A stretch of 64,000 nucleotides of DNA, taken from positions 744,001 to 808,000 of the forward strand of contig CAWKCY010000009.1 in assembly GCA_963848195.1 (NCBI GenBank), in the 5' to 3' direction. This DNA is from CAVQBP01 sp963848195 (GTDB lineage: Bacteria; Bacteroidota; Ignavibacteria; Ignavibacteriales; Ignavibacteriaceae). The notes under the pieces were generated by a model. That model had not been told where the DNA came from. It ran no database searches and saw nothing but the letters and a program-made list of their open reading frames with translations. Each line of letters begins with the position of its first letter. The stretch's first letter is position 1. Shown here piece by piece: positions 34,468 to 44,619 of the stretch. Both the position numbers and the translations under genes were made by a program.

Positions 34468-35094
34468 TTATTTCTGAAGATATTTAAGGATCGCTTCAGT
34501 GCGAGAACGGATATGAAGTTTCTTGTAGATATTTCTTAGATGTGTTCGAACTGTTTTAACACTGATGTAAAGCTTGTCGGCAATTTCTTTATCATGATAA
34601 CCTTTTGAAAGATAGCTAAGAATTTCTAACTCCCGTTCAGAGAGGTTCTCTGTTTCTTTCGATGATTTTCCCAACTGTTGAAATGCCTGAACTATTTTTC
34701 GGGCTATTTGATCTGACATAGGTGAACCGCCGCCATGTATTTCCTTTATTGCATCAAGCAGTTCGGCAGGCGGAGTTCGTTTTAGAACATAACCTGTAGC
34801 TCCGGCTATAATTGATTTATAGATCGTCTCGTTATCTTCATACACGGTAAGCATCATAATTTGAACATTAGGTAAAATTTCTTTAAGCTTTATAACGCAC
34901 TCAATCCCTGTCATCCCGGGAAGATTTACATCCATTAATACTACATCCGGATTTTCTTTAGGTAATCGTAACAAAGCTTCTTCTGCTGTTTCATAAACTG
35001 CATTGCATCGAAAACCTTCCGAGCCGTCAATGATAGCAGCTAATCCATTACGGATTTTATTATTATCCTCCACAATTCCTACGGTAATTATCAT
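34468..35094 (-). CDS. NarL/LuxR-family response regulator (module copy 1)
   Basis: ATG 35094 gives 208 residues; a GTG six codons earlier is possible but contains the GGAG ribosome site. Residues 1-120 are a receiver domain: TVGIVEDNNKIR (acidic pocket), phosphorylation site VVLMDVNLPGM (Asp ~54), MMLTVYEDNE (Thr/Ser switch) and GYVLKRTPP (Lys). Residues ~145-208 are a LuxR helix-turn-helix (LSERELEILSYLSKGYHDKEIADKLYISVKTVRTHLRNIY). It lies 63 bases after the Reg_prop kinase gene and is its cognate regulator by position. Likely targets are the TonB receptor and secreted genes of the module. A frameshifted paralogue lies at 43852-44477. Confidence 0.92.
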   Translation of the reverse strand: MIITVGIVEDNNKIRNGLAAIIDGSEGFRCNAVYETAEEALLRLPKENPDVVLMDVNLPGMTGIECVIKLKEILPNVQIMMLTVYEDNETIYKSIIAGATGYVLKRTPPAELLDAIKEIHGGGSPMSDQIARKIVQAFQQLGKSSKETENLSERELEILSYLSKGYHDKEIADKLYISVKTVRTHLRNIYKKLHIRSRTEAILKYLQK

Positions 35095-35157
35095 GATAAT
35101 AAAATACTCCACATAATTTGGTTAATCAATACTTAGAATTAGGTAATAATGAAATGA

Positions 35158-38100
35158 TTATTTAAAAAGTTTTATGGAAAAACTAATTTGAGTTCCATCC
35201 CCTTGAGCAGTCTCAATTTTAATTTTTCCTCCAATATCTTCGATTCTTTTCTGCATGTTTATCAAACCATTTCCTAAGCCTGAGACTTCATTAATTAAAA
35301 ATCCCTTGCCGTTGTCTTTTATTTGTATGTTTAGCTGATCATTACAAAATTCGATATTGATTAATACTTCCGATGCACCAGAATGTTTTACTATATTGTG
35401 AAGTGCTTCTTTTACAACAAGAAATATATTACGTCTTAACCCTGCAGAAAGTGTATAAGCAGGAATAATTTCGGGCTCTATAAATTGACAGCTAAAATTA
35501 GCCAGGCTAAGATATTTAACAGCAAATCTGCGGGTATGCGCAATTAAATTATCGAGCTTATCGTTCTGAGGATTCATAGCCCAGACTATCTCGCCAACAC
35601 TATCAATGATTTCTGCCGCACGTTCGGAAATTTCCTGCACTCGCTGTTCTGCTTCTTCAGGTTTCTTTTTTGCCAGCTCACTTAGTATTGCAATTTCCGA
35701 AAGACTTGAACCAACTTCATCGTGCATGTCTCTTGAGATCCGGGTCCTTTCGCGCTCCAATGCCCGTTCTTGTTCAAGCATTTCTATTTTTCTTTTAATC
35801 TTTTTCATTTCAACATATCTTATTGTACCGCCGATTGAAACGAGTAAAATAAGTAGAGAAGGAATCCGGAACCACCAGGTTTTCCACCACGGAGGTGAAA
35901 TTATTATTGCAATTGAAGTCCCGGCTTCATTCCAAACTCCATCATTGTTAGACCCCTTGACTCTGAAAACATATTTTCCCGGGTCCAAATTCGGATATGA
36001 GGCAAATCGTCTTGTGCCCGAATAGACCCAGTTCCTTTCTAACCCTTCAAGTTTATAAGCATACTGATTCTTTTGAGTCGAAGAATAATTAAGCGAGACA
36101 AATTCGAAAGAGATGCTGTTCTCAAAATAAGGGAGATAAATTATTTTCTTTTCAGATATTGAACTGTCAAGTTTGGCATCCACATTAAATTTTTTGAAAG
36201 CAGTTATGACTATTGGAGGAATATAAGGATTATCTTTGACGCTGTCGGGATGGAAACGTATCAGACCGTTTGGGCCCCCAAAATACATCTCACCATCGGT
36301 GGCTTTTAATCCTAAAATATCGTTGAAACCATTGGCAGGCAGACCGTATGAAACATCATAATTTTTAAATGTATTTGTTTCCGGGTCAAACTTAGAGATA
36401 CCTTGACGATTATTTAGCCATAGCTTGCCATGATCATCTTCCAGAATTGAAAATGCCCCATTACCAGGAAAGTTAGTAAAACTTTTTGTTGCTCTGTTAT
36501 ATTTATTTAGACCATTGTTCGCAGCAATCCAAAGAGTTCCATTCTTATCTTCGTGAATATCCAGAATTGACGAAAATCCTACGGCAGAATGATTTCCTAA
36601 ATTTGAAATATATTGGGTGACCGTATCCTGATTCCTGTTATAACAGAACAAACCTCCCATTTCAGTACCAACCCAAAACATGCCATATTTATCTTCATGG
36701 ATAATATTTATATTGAATTTATTATTATCCTTTCGAGTAACATGTTGAGTGACTGGATCAATAAAAAAGAGTCCCGAGTCAGATCCTATCCAAATTATTC
36801 CGTCAGAAGATTTATAGATACAGCTGAAATTATGGTCAAATTCTTTACCGGTTGAATAATAGAAGCGCGTTATTTTTCCAAGAGCATCCTGCTTGTACAT
36901 ACCTTCTTCAGCCTTACACATCCACAAACTTCCATCATTATCAACCGTAATTAAATAATCTTTTACAAATGAATGGTGTGTAAATTCTTCTGTGCCAGGA
37001 TCAAGTTTTTTCACTTCTTTTTTAGTTCTAATAAATATTGAGCCTTTTTGCCCATTAATTATTGATTGAATATTTTCTTTCATTAATAATTCAAATGGTT
37101 GTCTTGTTCTGTTTAGCTTGTTTACGCCATCTACTGAAGTAATCCAAATTGTTCCTGATCTTTCGCTCTTGACGGTTAAAGTATTATCATTGCTCAAGCT
37201 AGATGGATCATTATCATAATGTGTAAAATGCTTAAAGACATTAGTCAATTTATTGAATGAATCAACACCATGATCTTGAGTGCTTAACCACAAAGTACCC
37301 GAAACATCCTGGCAGATTGTTAAAATTTTATTACAGCCAAGACTTGTAGGAGAGTTTGGATTATGATTAAAAAAAGTAGATGTATTCAATTTATGATTAA
37401 ATTTAATCAATCCTCCCCAGGTTCCAATCCAGAAGATACCTTTTTCATCCTCAAAAACAGAAGTAATCCAGGAGGAGTAACTAGTTGAGCTCATTGGCAT
37501 TAGAAGCGCTGCAGAATTTCCCCAGTTACCAAGATCATTTTTGTTATAAGGGTTACTAAAGTAATGTGTAAAATGTTTTGTTTTTCTGTCAAATTTGTCT
37601 AAACCATTTCCGGTTCCAAACCATAGTTCTCCTTCTTTATCTTCAAATATTACAGTAATTGCATTACAGATAAGGCTGTTTGGATTTGTGCTATCATTTT
37701 TTATAGAAGTGAATTTAAAAGTTTTTCTATCAAATATATTAAGTCCTTCACCGGTACCTATCCATAGAACGCCGGTTCTATCCTCAAGGATTGATGTAAT
37801 ATGATTACTCCATTCAGTGTTAGTACCAGGCGGGTGTGGAGTATAATGTGTAAATGCCTCGGTTACAGGATCAAATCTTTCAAGACCACGCCAGGTACCC
37901 ACCCATAGAATTCCCGATTTATCTTCATAAATAGTTGTGAGAAATGCATCATCTATACTTGCAGGATTTTGGGGATCATGCTGATAATTAAGGAAATTAT
38001 AACCATCAAATCTCTCGAGGCCAACCCACGTGGTAAACCATAGAAATCCTCTTCTGTCTTGAAATATATAAGGTACAATAGATTCATGCATGCCCTGGTC

Positions 38101-38259
38101 AATTGAAAAATGTTCAAAAGTGATATTTGATTGTTGAGCAAACAAGTAATGGAAAGGAAGAATTATTATGCTCAGAAATATTAATTTGAAGGATATTAGA
38201 TTATACTTTTCTGATGAAATAAAAAATTTATTGGATTTTAATACAAATAGTTTTATCAT
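35158..38259 (-). CDS. Reg_prop/Y_Y_Y sensor histidine kinase (module copy 1)
   Basis: The preferred start is ATG 38259, one base after the TonB receptor stop, giving 1033 residues; a longer frame from 38283 overlaps that gene. Layout: signal/anchor (LIFLSIIILPFHYLFAQ), two seven-bladed Reg_prop propellers at ~50-690 (repeats GFLWFTTWVGLERFDGYN, GILWVGTWRGLERFDP, GVLWIGTGEGLNIFD), Y_Y_Y domain at ~700-770 (YAYKLEGLERNWVYSGTRR, YVFRVKGSNNDGVWNE), one transmembrane helix (LLILLVSIGGTIRYVEM), then a HisKA_3 domain with SRDMHDEVGSSLSEIAIL (phospho-His) and a HATPase (VKEALHNIVKHSGA, DNGKGF, GLGNGLINM). In Bacteroidota such periplasmic propellers sense glycans or other ligands. It is followed by its NarL-type regulator. 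Confidence 0.92.
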   Translation of the reverse strand: MIKLFVLKSNKFFISSEKYNLISFKLIFLSIIILPFHYLFAQQSNITFEHFSIDQGMHESIVPYIFQDRRGFLWFTTWVGLERFDGYNFLNYQHDPQNPASIDDAFLTTIYEDKSGILWVGTWRGLERFDPVTEAFTHYTPHPPGTNTEWSNHITSILEDRTGVLWIGTGEGLNIFDRKTFKFTSIKNDSTNPNSLICNAITVIFEDKEGELWFGTGNGLDKFDRKTKHFTHYFSNPYNKNDLGNWGNSAALLMPMSSTSYSSWITSVFEDEKGIFWIGTWGGLIKFNHKLNTSTFFNHNPNSPTSLGCNKILTICQDVSGTLWLSTQDHGVDSFNKLTNVFKHFTHYDNDPSSLSNDNTLTVKSERSGTIWITSVDGVNKLNRTRQPFELLMKENIQSIINGQKGSIFIRTKKEVKKLDPGTEEFTHHSFVKDYLITVDNDGSLWMCKAEEGMYKQDALGKITRFYYSTGKEFDHNFSCIYKSSDGIIWIGSDSGLFFIDPVTQHVTRKDNNKFNINIIHEDKYGMFWVGTEMGGLFCYNRNQDTVTQYISNLGNHSAVGFSSILDIHEDKNGTLWIAANNGLNKYNRATKSFTNFPGNGAFSILEDDHGKLWLNNRQGISKFDPETNTFKNYDVSYGLPANGFNDILGLKATDGEMYFGGPNGLIRFHPDSVKDNPYIPPIVITAFKKFNVDAKLDSSISEKKIIYLPYFENSISFEFVSLNYSSTQKNQYAYKLEGLERNWVYSGTRRFASYPNLDPGKYVFRVKGSNNDGVWNEAGTSIAIIISPPWWKTWWFRIPSLLILLVSIGGTIRYVEMKKIKRKIEMLEQERALERERTRISRDMHDEVGSSLSEIAILSELAKKKPEEAEQRVQEISERAAEIIDSVGEIVWAMNPQNDKLDNLIAHTRRFAVKYLSLANFSCQFIEPEIIPAYTLSAGLRRNIFLVVKEALHNIVKHSGASEVLINIEFCNDQLNIQIKDNGKGFLINEVSGLGNGLINMQKRIEDIGGKIKIETAQGDGTQISFSIKLFK

Positions 38260-38260
38260 T

Positions 38261-40889
38261 TTAAAATCCGGTTTCGATTCCAAATCTTACGGACATTGCA
38301 GGCTGATATCTAAAAGCTAAGCCATAGTTTGAATTCAAAAATATTGGATTTCCATTATCATCAAATGAAAAATAATGCTGCTGGTCTATATCTACAGGTT
38401 TCTGTTGGCTGGCTACATTAAAGATATCCACTATAAATTTAGTTTGCCATTTTGTTAAATAAGATAAATCATAATCAAAGTGAAGATTCAAATCCCAAAT
38501 AGATGGCGTCCTTCCGCCTGCACTTCTCCGCGCTATGAAAAATGCGTACGAAGCCATTTCTGTTATAGGGGTTCCACTTTGCCATGTAAAAAAAACTCCG
38601 GCATTAAGACCAAAATCAAAATGATAAGAACCCGATAATTTGAAAACATGAGTCCTATCATTTGGAAGAAGTCCAGTGGCAAGTTTGTTATCATTTAGGT
38701 AGTCAAACGTTGCAATACCATTTGGACTTGTCCAATGATGATATGCATCATACAATCCGGAATAATTGCCATAGTTTCTTGATAACGTATATGAGGCAAG
38801 AAAATTAAATCGATCACCGCTGCGTTCCTGAATTGTAAATACTAAAGCAGTATAATCTCGCTTAGCTTTTGGTAAAAAATTTAATTCACCACTTCCTGGG
38901 TTTCCTAAAGTAAGACGATCTTCTGTAAATAGATATACATCTTCAACAGCTTCACCCAACGTTCTATAAATTCCTTCTATACTAATTTTGAGATTTTGAT
39001 ATATCAATCTTTGATAACCAAGGTTTATTTCATCATAATATTGTCCTCTCAAACCGGATATTTCCGGCTGAGCAATTGATTGAGAATAATTAGTAACACC
39101 CCCGGAAGGATCCAGACGAGGGTCATGATTATAAAAGATACTAAAAGCATATCTCTGGTTTGAGTAATTTTCAGAAAGAGCAGTGCTTAATTCCTGGTAA
39201 AAACGCCCATACGAAACAAATAACTTCTGGGATTCGTCTTTTGCGGGTAGAAAAATGATTCCTACTCTTGGCTGAAATTCATTTGTAAATTTTTGGCCTA
39301 CTTTTCCTGTTGATGCAATAATATATTGGTTGTCCCACCGTAGACCAAGATTTAGCCTTAAAGCTTGAAAAATGCGCCAATTGTCTTGAAAATAAATAGA
39401 TGGTATATTGTCTTTTACTGTACCTTGATCCTGATCCTGCTGTAATTCATAAGATGAATCGTTGTACTCGATAATCCTCTTACCTTGATCATCTTCATTT
39501 ACTCCGGTCTTTTTGAATTGAAATCCCGCTTTCAATGTGTGATAGCCTGCTACAATTGTTGCTCCAAAATTAAAAACATTACTGTAAATAAATCTATTAA
39601 CCCGGAAACCCAAACCACCGGACCAAATACCATTATTACCCCCATTTTCAAATAAGATTTCATTTCTCCCTACATCCGTTGAACCTTCCCAAACTCCATT
39701 ACTTGTACTTCGTGATAACGAGGTTTCGAAGAGAAGCCCTTCTTTAGGAGTATAAGCTCCATGAACGGATAAATTAACTCCTCCATGTTTCTGATCACTG
39801 AAATATGGGTCAGGATTTACTAATCCTGAAGGGGCTAATCCCTTCACCTACGGCATGCCATTCAGTTGGGTCTCCGGTTGTCATCAATATAAAATTTAAT
39901 TTTTGAGAGGCTCTCCAAGTGAGTTTGCCGGCAAAGCTATGAGTAATCTGATGGTCTAGAGCTGTGCCAAAATCGGGGACTGGAACATCACTCTGTGCAA
40001 ATATTGGATTGTATGCTGCATAAAACCAGAGCTTATCACGAAGCAAAGGCCCTCCTATTCCTAATCCGAAATCATAATTAGAAAATCCTCCCTGTGTCCG
40101 ATCCAAGAGTCCAATCTTTCTATTGGCAGTGAACCTGTTACTTGTGAAGAAACCTGACACAGAACCATGAAATTCGTTACTTCCTGATAGAGTGACCACA
40201 TTGAGGGTACCACCCAATGAACCCGGGAATTCTGCTTCATAACCACCTTCTTTTACTTCAATTTCCTTCACAAAATTATTTGGAAGGTTTGTTCCCGTTG
40301 ATCCTAAAAAGGAGTCGGTTGCATCGATCCCGTCAATGAAATATTTATTCTCCCCGCCTGTAGCTCCTGCTATATTAATTTCATCGCCTAAATAACTTGT
40401 ATTTGCTTGTGGAAGAAGGGCGGCAACGCTCCTATAGTTCCTATCTAAAGGAAGCCGTTCAAAATCTTTTAAATGAAGATTAGCACCAACAACAGTTAAG
40501 TTAGGATCGATAGATAGAGTATTGCCGGAAATAAAAACTTCGGGCAAGTCAATATTTTGCGATTTTAGTTGTATTTCGCCAAGAAAAATAGTTTTGCCTA
40601 GTTGAATCTGAACATTTTGAAAAGTTATTTTTTGATACCCAATGGAACTTATTTTTACATTATAAATTCCAACAGGCAGATTAATTATTCTGAAATATCC
40701 TTCATCATTTGTTGCTGCGCCGCGTGTTCCCTGAAGATTTTCGCTTTCCAATAAAATATTAACTCCGGTTAAAGGAGAGCCTAAAGTGTCAACGATATAT
40801 CCTTCAATATTTCCGGTTATATCCTGACCCAAAGCTATTATGGGAATGAAGATGCAACAAAATATAGCAATGTATAACTTACTGCGCAT
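38261..40889 (-). pseudogene. TonB-dependent receptor interrupted by one frameshift (module copy 1)
   Basis: Two frames join into one ~875-residue receptor. The first (ATG 40889) encodes signal peptide, carboxypeptidase-like domain (GNIEGYIVDTLGSPLTGVNILLE), plug (FIDGIDATDSFLG, VKEIEVKEGGYEAEFPGSLGG) and the first barrel strands to TGDPTEWHAVGEGI. The second carries the remaining barrel from GLAPSGLVNPDPYF to the terminal FGIETGF. Deleting one G of the GGG in GAAGGGATTAG (about 39840) restores the frame. It is directly followed by the sensor kinase (1 base after the stop), so it heads a receptor-kinase-regulator operon. It may be read as a frameshift error in assembly or as early inactivation. 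Only its last ~30 codons survive in module copy 2 (47668). Confidence 0.8.
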
Positions 40890-41238
40890 TTTTTATCTTT
40901 CCAGGTTTTATCGTTTCAATATTTAATTCTCATTTAGCACATGTATTCTTAATTATGATGACGTATTATTTAATAAAAAATAAAAGAAATATATAGAACG
41001 CAAATACAGAACCCAAACACAAGGAGTACTGCATCCACACCTCAGAAGTGAAAAAGTAGAGAAGTTAATAATTTATTTTTTCAGGAAGAATCTTCGTCCT
41101 TTAGGAGTAGATGTAATATTTTGAGTAAAGATCAATCATTTTTTCTTTAAAAGCAAGAGGTTATAAATTAGCGGATACAAATACTGTATCCGCTATATTT
41201 ATCTTCAGCGGAATTATTAATCTTTGTGATAATTCATA
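40890..41238. promoter_or_regulatory. Inter-module spacer, copy 1 of 3
   Basis: About 270 bases (40970-41238) are shared with 47790-48060 and 54790-55050: TAAAAGAAATATATAGAACGCAAATACAGAACCC, GGAAGAATCTTCGTCCTTTAGGAGTAGATGTAATATTTTGAG, and a hairpin. It separates the ScyD gene from the receptor operon and probably holds the operon promoter on the minus strand. Confidence 0.65.
41169..41195 (-). terminator. Hairpin terminator after the ScyD-like gene
   Basis: Perfect 11-bp stem TAGCGGATACA/TGTATCCGCTA with a 5-base loop, 43 bases after the ScyD stop; the same hairpin recurs at 47983-48010 and 54981-55008. No strong U-tract on the minus strand, so it could also be an operator. Confidence 0.6.
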
Positions 41239-42402
41239 TCAATTTGAGGCCAATCTAAATTTACGGTCATTTTTCGTTTTAAGTTCAACCTTAAGAATCT
41301 CTCCAAATCCTGGTATCGGCGGCCCGAATCCTTTATTTGAAATATAGAGATTCCCATCAGGTCCTATTGTTATCCCCGTTGGGAAAAACAGGCTGTCTAC
41401 AACTACCTGTCTTCCTCCTTGATGATTTATCTTAATAACTCTACCTGTATTTGGAGCAGGACCGCCATCTACAGCAGATGTTTCCAGTACATATAGATTT
41501 TTTTGTTTGTCGAATGCTACACCTAAAACACCTGTAAAACCGGTAGCATAGACCTCTGCCTTACCTTTCTTATTTACCTTAAATATAATTGAACTCCCCT
41601 TTACTAACGGGAATGTACCCAGATTTCCAATATAAAACTCACGGTTGTAATCCATGGCTGTTGGAACTATGTGACCAAAATTTGCCGATATATCTAATAC
41701 TCTTTTTATTTTGCCGGTGGAGGGGTTAATTTTTACTAATTCTCCATGATTAGGTTCTACTGCATATAATTCATTGTTAACATTTAATATACTATACCAT
41801 GTTCCATCCGGTTCGAAATCATCTTCTTCAATAACTGCAGTAGGGTGTGCTTTTTGATATTTACTTAAATTTGCAATCATTGTATATGAACCGTTATGGT
41901 TAATTCTGAGAACCGAAGCAGGGTTATTGGGATTACCATGGGAACATCCGCCGCCTGTATTGAGAGCATAAAGCCTATGTTTGATAAAAACAATATCTCC
42001 TATTCCGGATTTATCACCGATGGCAGCTTCAGTTGAAGGTAAATTATCGGCAACAACGTTCACGGTTCCGTCAGGAGCTATTTTAAGAATTCTTGCAGTC
42101 ATCCCGCCTTTATAAGGCCCTACTGGCGGAACAACCTGATCACATAAGTCAGAAGAAGAATTAGAACCACCCAATCCTCCTTCGGCTACATACAAAAATC
42201 CATCGGGTCCAAATTTAAGACCGCGCGGATTATTCAGACCAGCAGCAAAAACCGAAACAACTGCCGTATCCTTTTGTCTTTTCGCCAGTACATCAGTTTG
42301 TTGTACAGGCTCCACTGTTAAAGGATCATCTTGTTTACATGAGTAGAAAAAGAGTATCGCAAGTAAAGTTACCAGTGGTAGCCATATTCTAAATGCTTTC
42401 AT
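41239..42402 (-). CDS. ScyD/ScyE-family lipoprotein, NHL-like propeller
   Basis: 387 residues. Lipobox YSC (Cys ~22) after a hydrophobic N-terminus. The rest is a six-bladed propeller of the ScyD/ScyE family: NNPRGLKFGPDGFLYVAEGGLGG, AAIGDKSGIGDIVFIKHRLYAL, YSILNVNNELYAVEPNHGELVKINP, GVLGVAFDKQKNLYVLETS, FFPTGITIGPDGNLYISNKGFGPP. Family members are periplasmic or extracellular; the name comes from scytonemin clusters, but most act elsewhere and their biochemistry is unsettled. A strong AAAGGAGGT site lies 5 bases before the ATG. The same start region (SD plus MKAFRI) remains as deletion scars at 48034-48102 and 55037-55098, showing this gene was part of the repeated module. Confidence 0.88.
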   Translation of the reverse strand: MKAFRIWLPLVTLLAILFFYSCKQDDPLTVEPVQQTDVLAKRQKDTAVVSVFAAGLNNPRGLKFGPDGFLYVAEGGLGGSNSSSDLCDQVVPPVGPYKGGMTARILKIAPDGTVNVVADNLPSTEAAIGDKSGIGDIVFIKHRLYALNTGGGCSHGNPNNPASVLRINHNGSYTMIANLSKYQKAHPTAVIEEDDFEPDGTWYSILNVNNELYAVEPNHGELVKINPSTGKIKRVLDISANFGHIVPTAMDYNREFYIGNLGTFPLVKGSSIIFKVNKKGKAEVYATGFTGVLGVAFDKQKNLYVLETSAVDGGPAPNTGRVIKINHQGGRQVVVDSLFFPTGITIGPDGNLYISNKGFGPPIPGFGEILKVELKTKNDRKFRLASN

Positions 42403-42435
42403 AGAACCTCCTTTTGTTTTATTATTAAATTGAAT

Positions 42436-43590
42436 TTATTTTATTAGGACTAATTTCATGATCTTTGTATAATTATTTGCCCGGAGTTTGTAGAAATATA
42501 TTCCAGATAAAGGCTACCCGCGTTAAATTCTACTTTATAACTTCCTGCAGGCTTTTCTTCATTAACTAAAGCTGCAACTTCTTTTCCAAGCACATCATAA
42601 GCTTTAAGCGTAACAAACTCCGATGTTGGTATAGAATAATTTATTGTAGTTGTTGGATTAAATGGATTGGGATAGTTTTGTGATAAAGTAAATTGTTTAG
42701 GTATATTTACTTCCCTGGAATCTTCAATTCCCGTAGTTATAGATATATTATATTTATCAGCGAGATAATTTTCAACTGCAACTCTTTCAGAATCTGCGAC
42801 AACCCTATTATAAACTATCGTTTCAGCGAAGTCGCAGTGCGCAGTAAGCCAAGTATCCGAAGGGACTATTATCAGCTCCGCCAATTCCACCACCGGTGCC
42901 CGTCGGGACGGAGATGGAAATGTTAGAACCTCCATCAGGTGCCATTACTGCGTTACTCCCATTCCATATTCGAGTGTCGTGTTGAAGATTTTTTTATCTG
43001 TTACAATGCTTATTATTCTCCATTCACCAAATGCAGCGATGTACGTTGGGTGGCTTCGCACCCACCGGCAGGCCCTCCAATTTCTATTCAATCCGAAATC
43101 CTGTTTAGGCCCCCGAATAAGACAAAATAACCATCTCCGGTAGGTGCACCAAAGGCCATAACATGGTCTGAATGGTCTTGACCTGGAATAGGAGCGTTGT
43201 TCTTGACAACCATGAAAAGAGTAAATTGAGTCATTGGAGTTGAACCGGTAAGTCCAAACTTATCATTCACTCCATCAAAGCGAATACCTGGTTTGCCATT
43301 CAAGTTGCCGGGCACCAGCAATGGTTGTCGCGATGCGGTGGTCTGAATTGCATCATTCCCATTACCACTCTGGTCATGCCATCTGCTCACCCTCCCATTA
43401 AGTGTGTCTACTCCCGCATTAGCATCTAAGCCAAAGTTGAAGACCGGACGTAGGAATATCTACAACTGATGGATCTACAGAGTTAGGTAAACCAATTGCC
43501 CTATGCTGCAGCCATGGGGATTGAGCCATTGCCTGAGAGCGAGAGTACTGCAACTAATAAGGGAATAAGTAAGAATTTGAAGCTTTTCAT
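42436..43590 (-). pseudogene. LamG-type T9SS secreted protein, multiply frameshifted
   Basis: From ATG 43590: signal peptide MKSFKFLLIPLLVAVLSLS, then after a frameshift QAMAQSPWLQHRAIGLPNSVD and PTSGLQLWL, another shift, and ANAGVDTLNGRVSRWHDQSGNGNDAIQ, the concanavalin-like/LamG core (KPGIRFDGVNDKFGL, FTLFMVVKN). The frame breaks again near 43090, resumes at VELAELIIVPSD...VADSERVAVENYLADKYNI, and the T9SS tail (QNYPNPFNPTTTINYSIP) loses frame near 42510 so that the usual LVLIK end (stop 42436-42438) is out of frame. At least four indels, so this is a dead gene. It sits between the ScyD gene and the second-copy regulator. Confidence 0.8.
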
Positions 43591-43851
43591 AAGAACTCCT
43601 TTTTAATTATTTATTGAAAAAATCTGAGTTAGCAGAGTTGAAATTTTTTTTGGGGAACATCAATCTCTTTTTTATTAACTAACTTTTCTAAAGTAGAAAA
43701 CAGTGGATGGCTATACAATCAGTAGAATTAAGTATACTTAAGGTTAAACAAAAGATTATGATATACTTCTAAGCAGTTTTAGGTATAAACACATAAGTAA
43801 AATTAATTAATCGCAATATGATCAGGTAAGTTTTTTTTTTGTTTTATAAAA

Positions 43852-44477
43852 TTATTTCTGCAGGTATTTCAGGATGGCTTCGGTGCGAGAACGTATGTGA
43901 AGTTTCTTATAAATATTTCTGAGATGTGTTCGAACAGTCTTTACGCTAAGGAAAAGCTTGTCGGCAATTTCTTTATCATGATAACCTTTTGAAAGATAAC
44001 TTAAAATTTCTAACTCCCGTTCAGAGAGGTTTTCTGTCTCTTTCGATGATTTCCCCACTGTTGAAATTCCTGAACAACTTTACGCGCTATCTGATCGGAC
44101 ATTGGTGAACCACCGCTGTGTATTTCCTTAATTGCATCAAGCAGTTCGGCAGGAGGGGTTCGTTTTAGTACATAGCCTGTAGCTCCCGCAACTATTGATT
44201 TATAAATCGTCTCATTGTCTTCATAGACAGTAAGCATCATAATTTGAACATCAGGCAAAATTTCTTTAAGCTTTATAACGCATTCAATTCCTGTCATTCC
44301 GGGAAGATTTATATCCATTAAAACTACATCCGGATTTTCTTTAGGGAATTGTACCAAAGCTTCTTCTGCGGTTTCATAAACTGCATTGCATCTAAAACCT
44401 TCAGAGCCGTCAATGATAGCGGCTAATCCATTACGGATTTTATTATTATCCTCCACAATTCCTACGTTAATTATCAT
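43852..44477 (-). pseudogene. NarL-type response regulator, frameshifted (module copy 2)
   Basis: Very similar to 34468-35094: receiver domain with INVGIVEDNNK, VVLMDINLPGM and YVLKRTPP, then a one-base loss near 44050 (GGGGAAATC versus GGGAAAATC in copy 1) splits the receiver from the LuxR domain (SSKETENLSERELEILSYL...), which continues in another frame to 43852. Without frameshifting no complete regulator is made. Confidence 0.85.
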
Positions 44478-44619
44478 GATAATAAAATACTCTACATTAT
44501 TTTGGTTAGTCAATACTTAGAATTAGGTAATAATTAACTCAGCTTCTATAGTCATGCTGAATTTATTTCAGTATCTTAAAACTCACTTTAAAGGATTCCG
44601 AAACAAGTTCGGAATGACT

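Noticed and set aside
41169..41195. Hairpin considered as a tRNA-like or riboswitch element
   Set aside because: It is a single perfect stem of 11 pairs with no further conserved secondary structure visible; terminator or operator is simpler.
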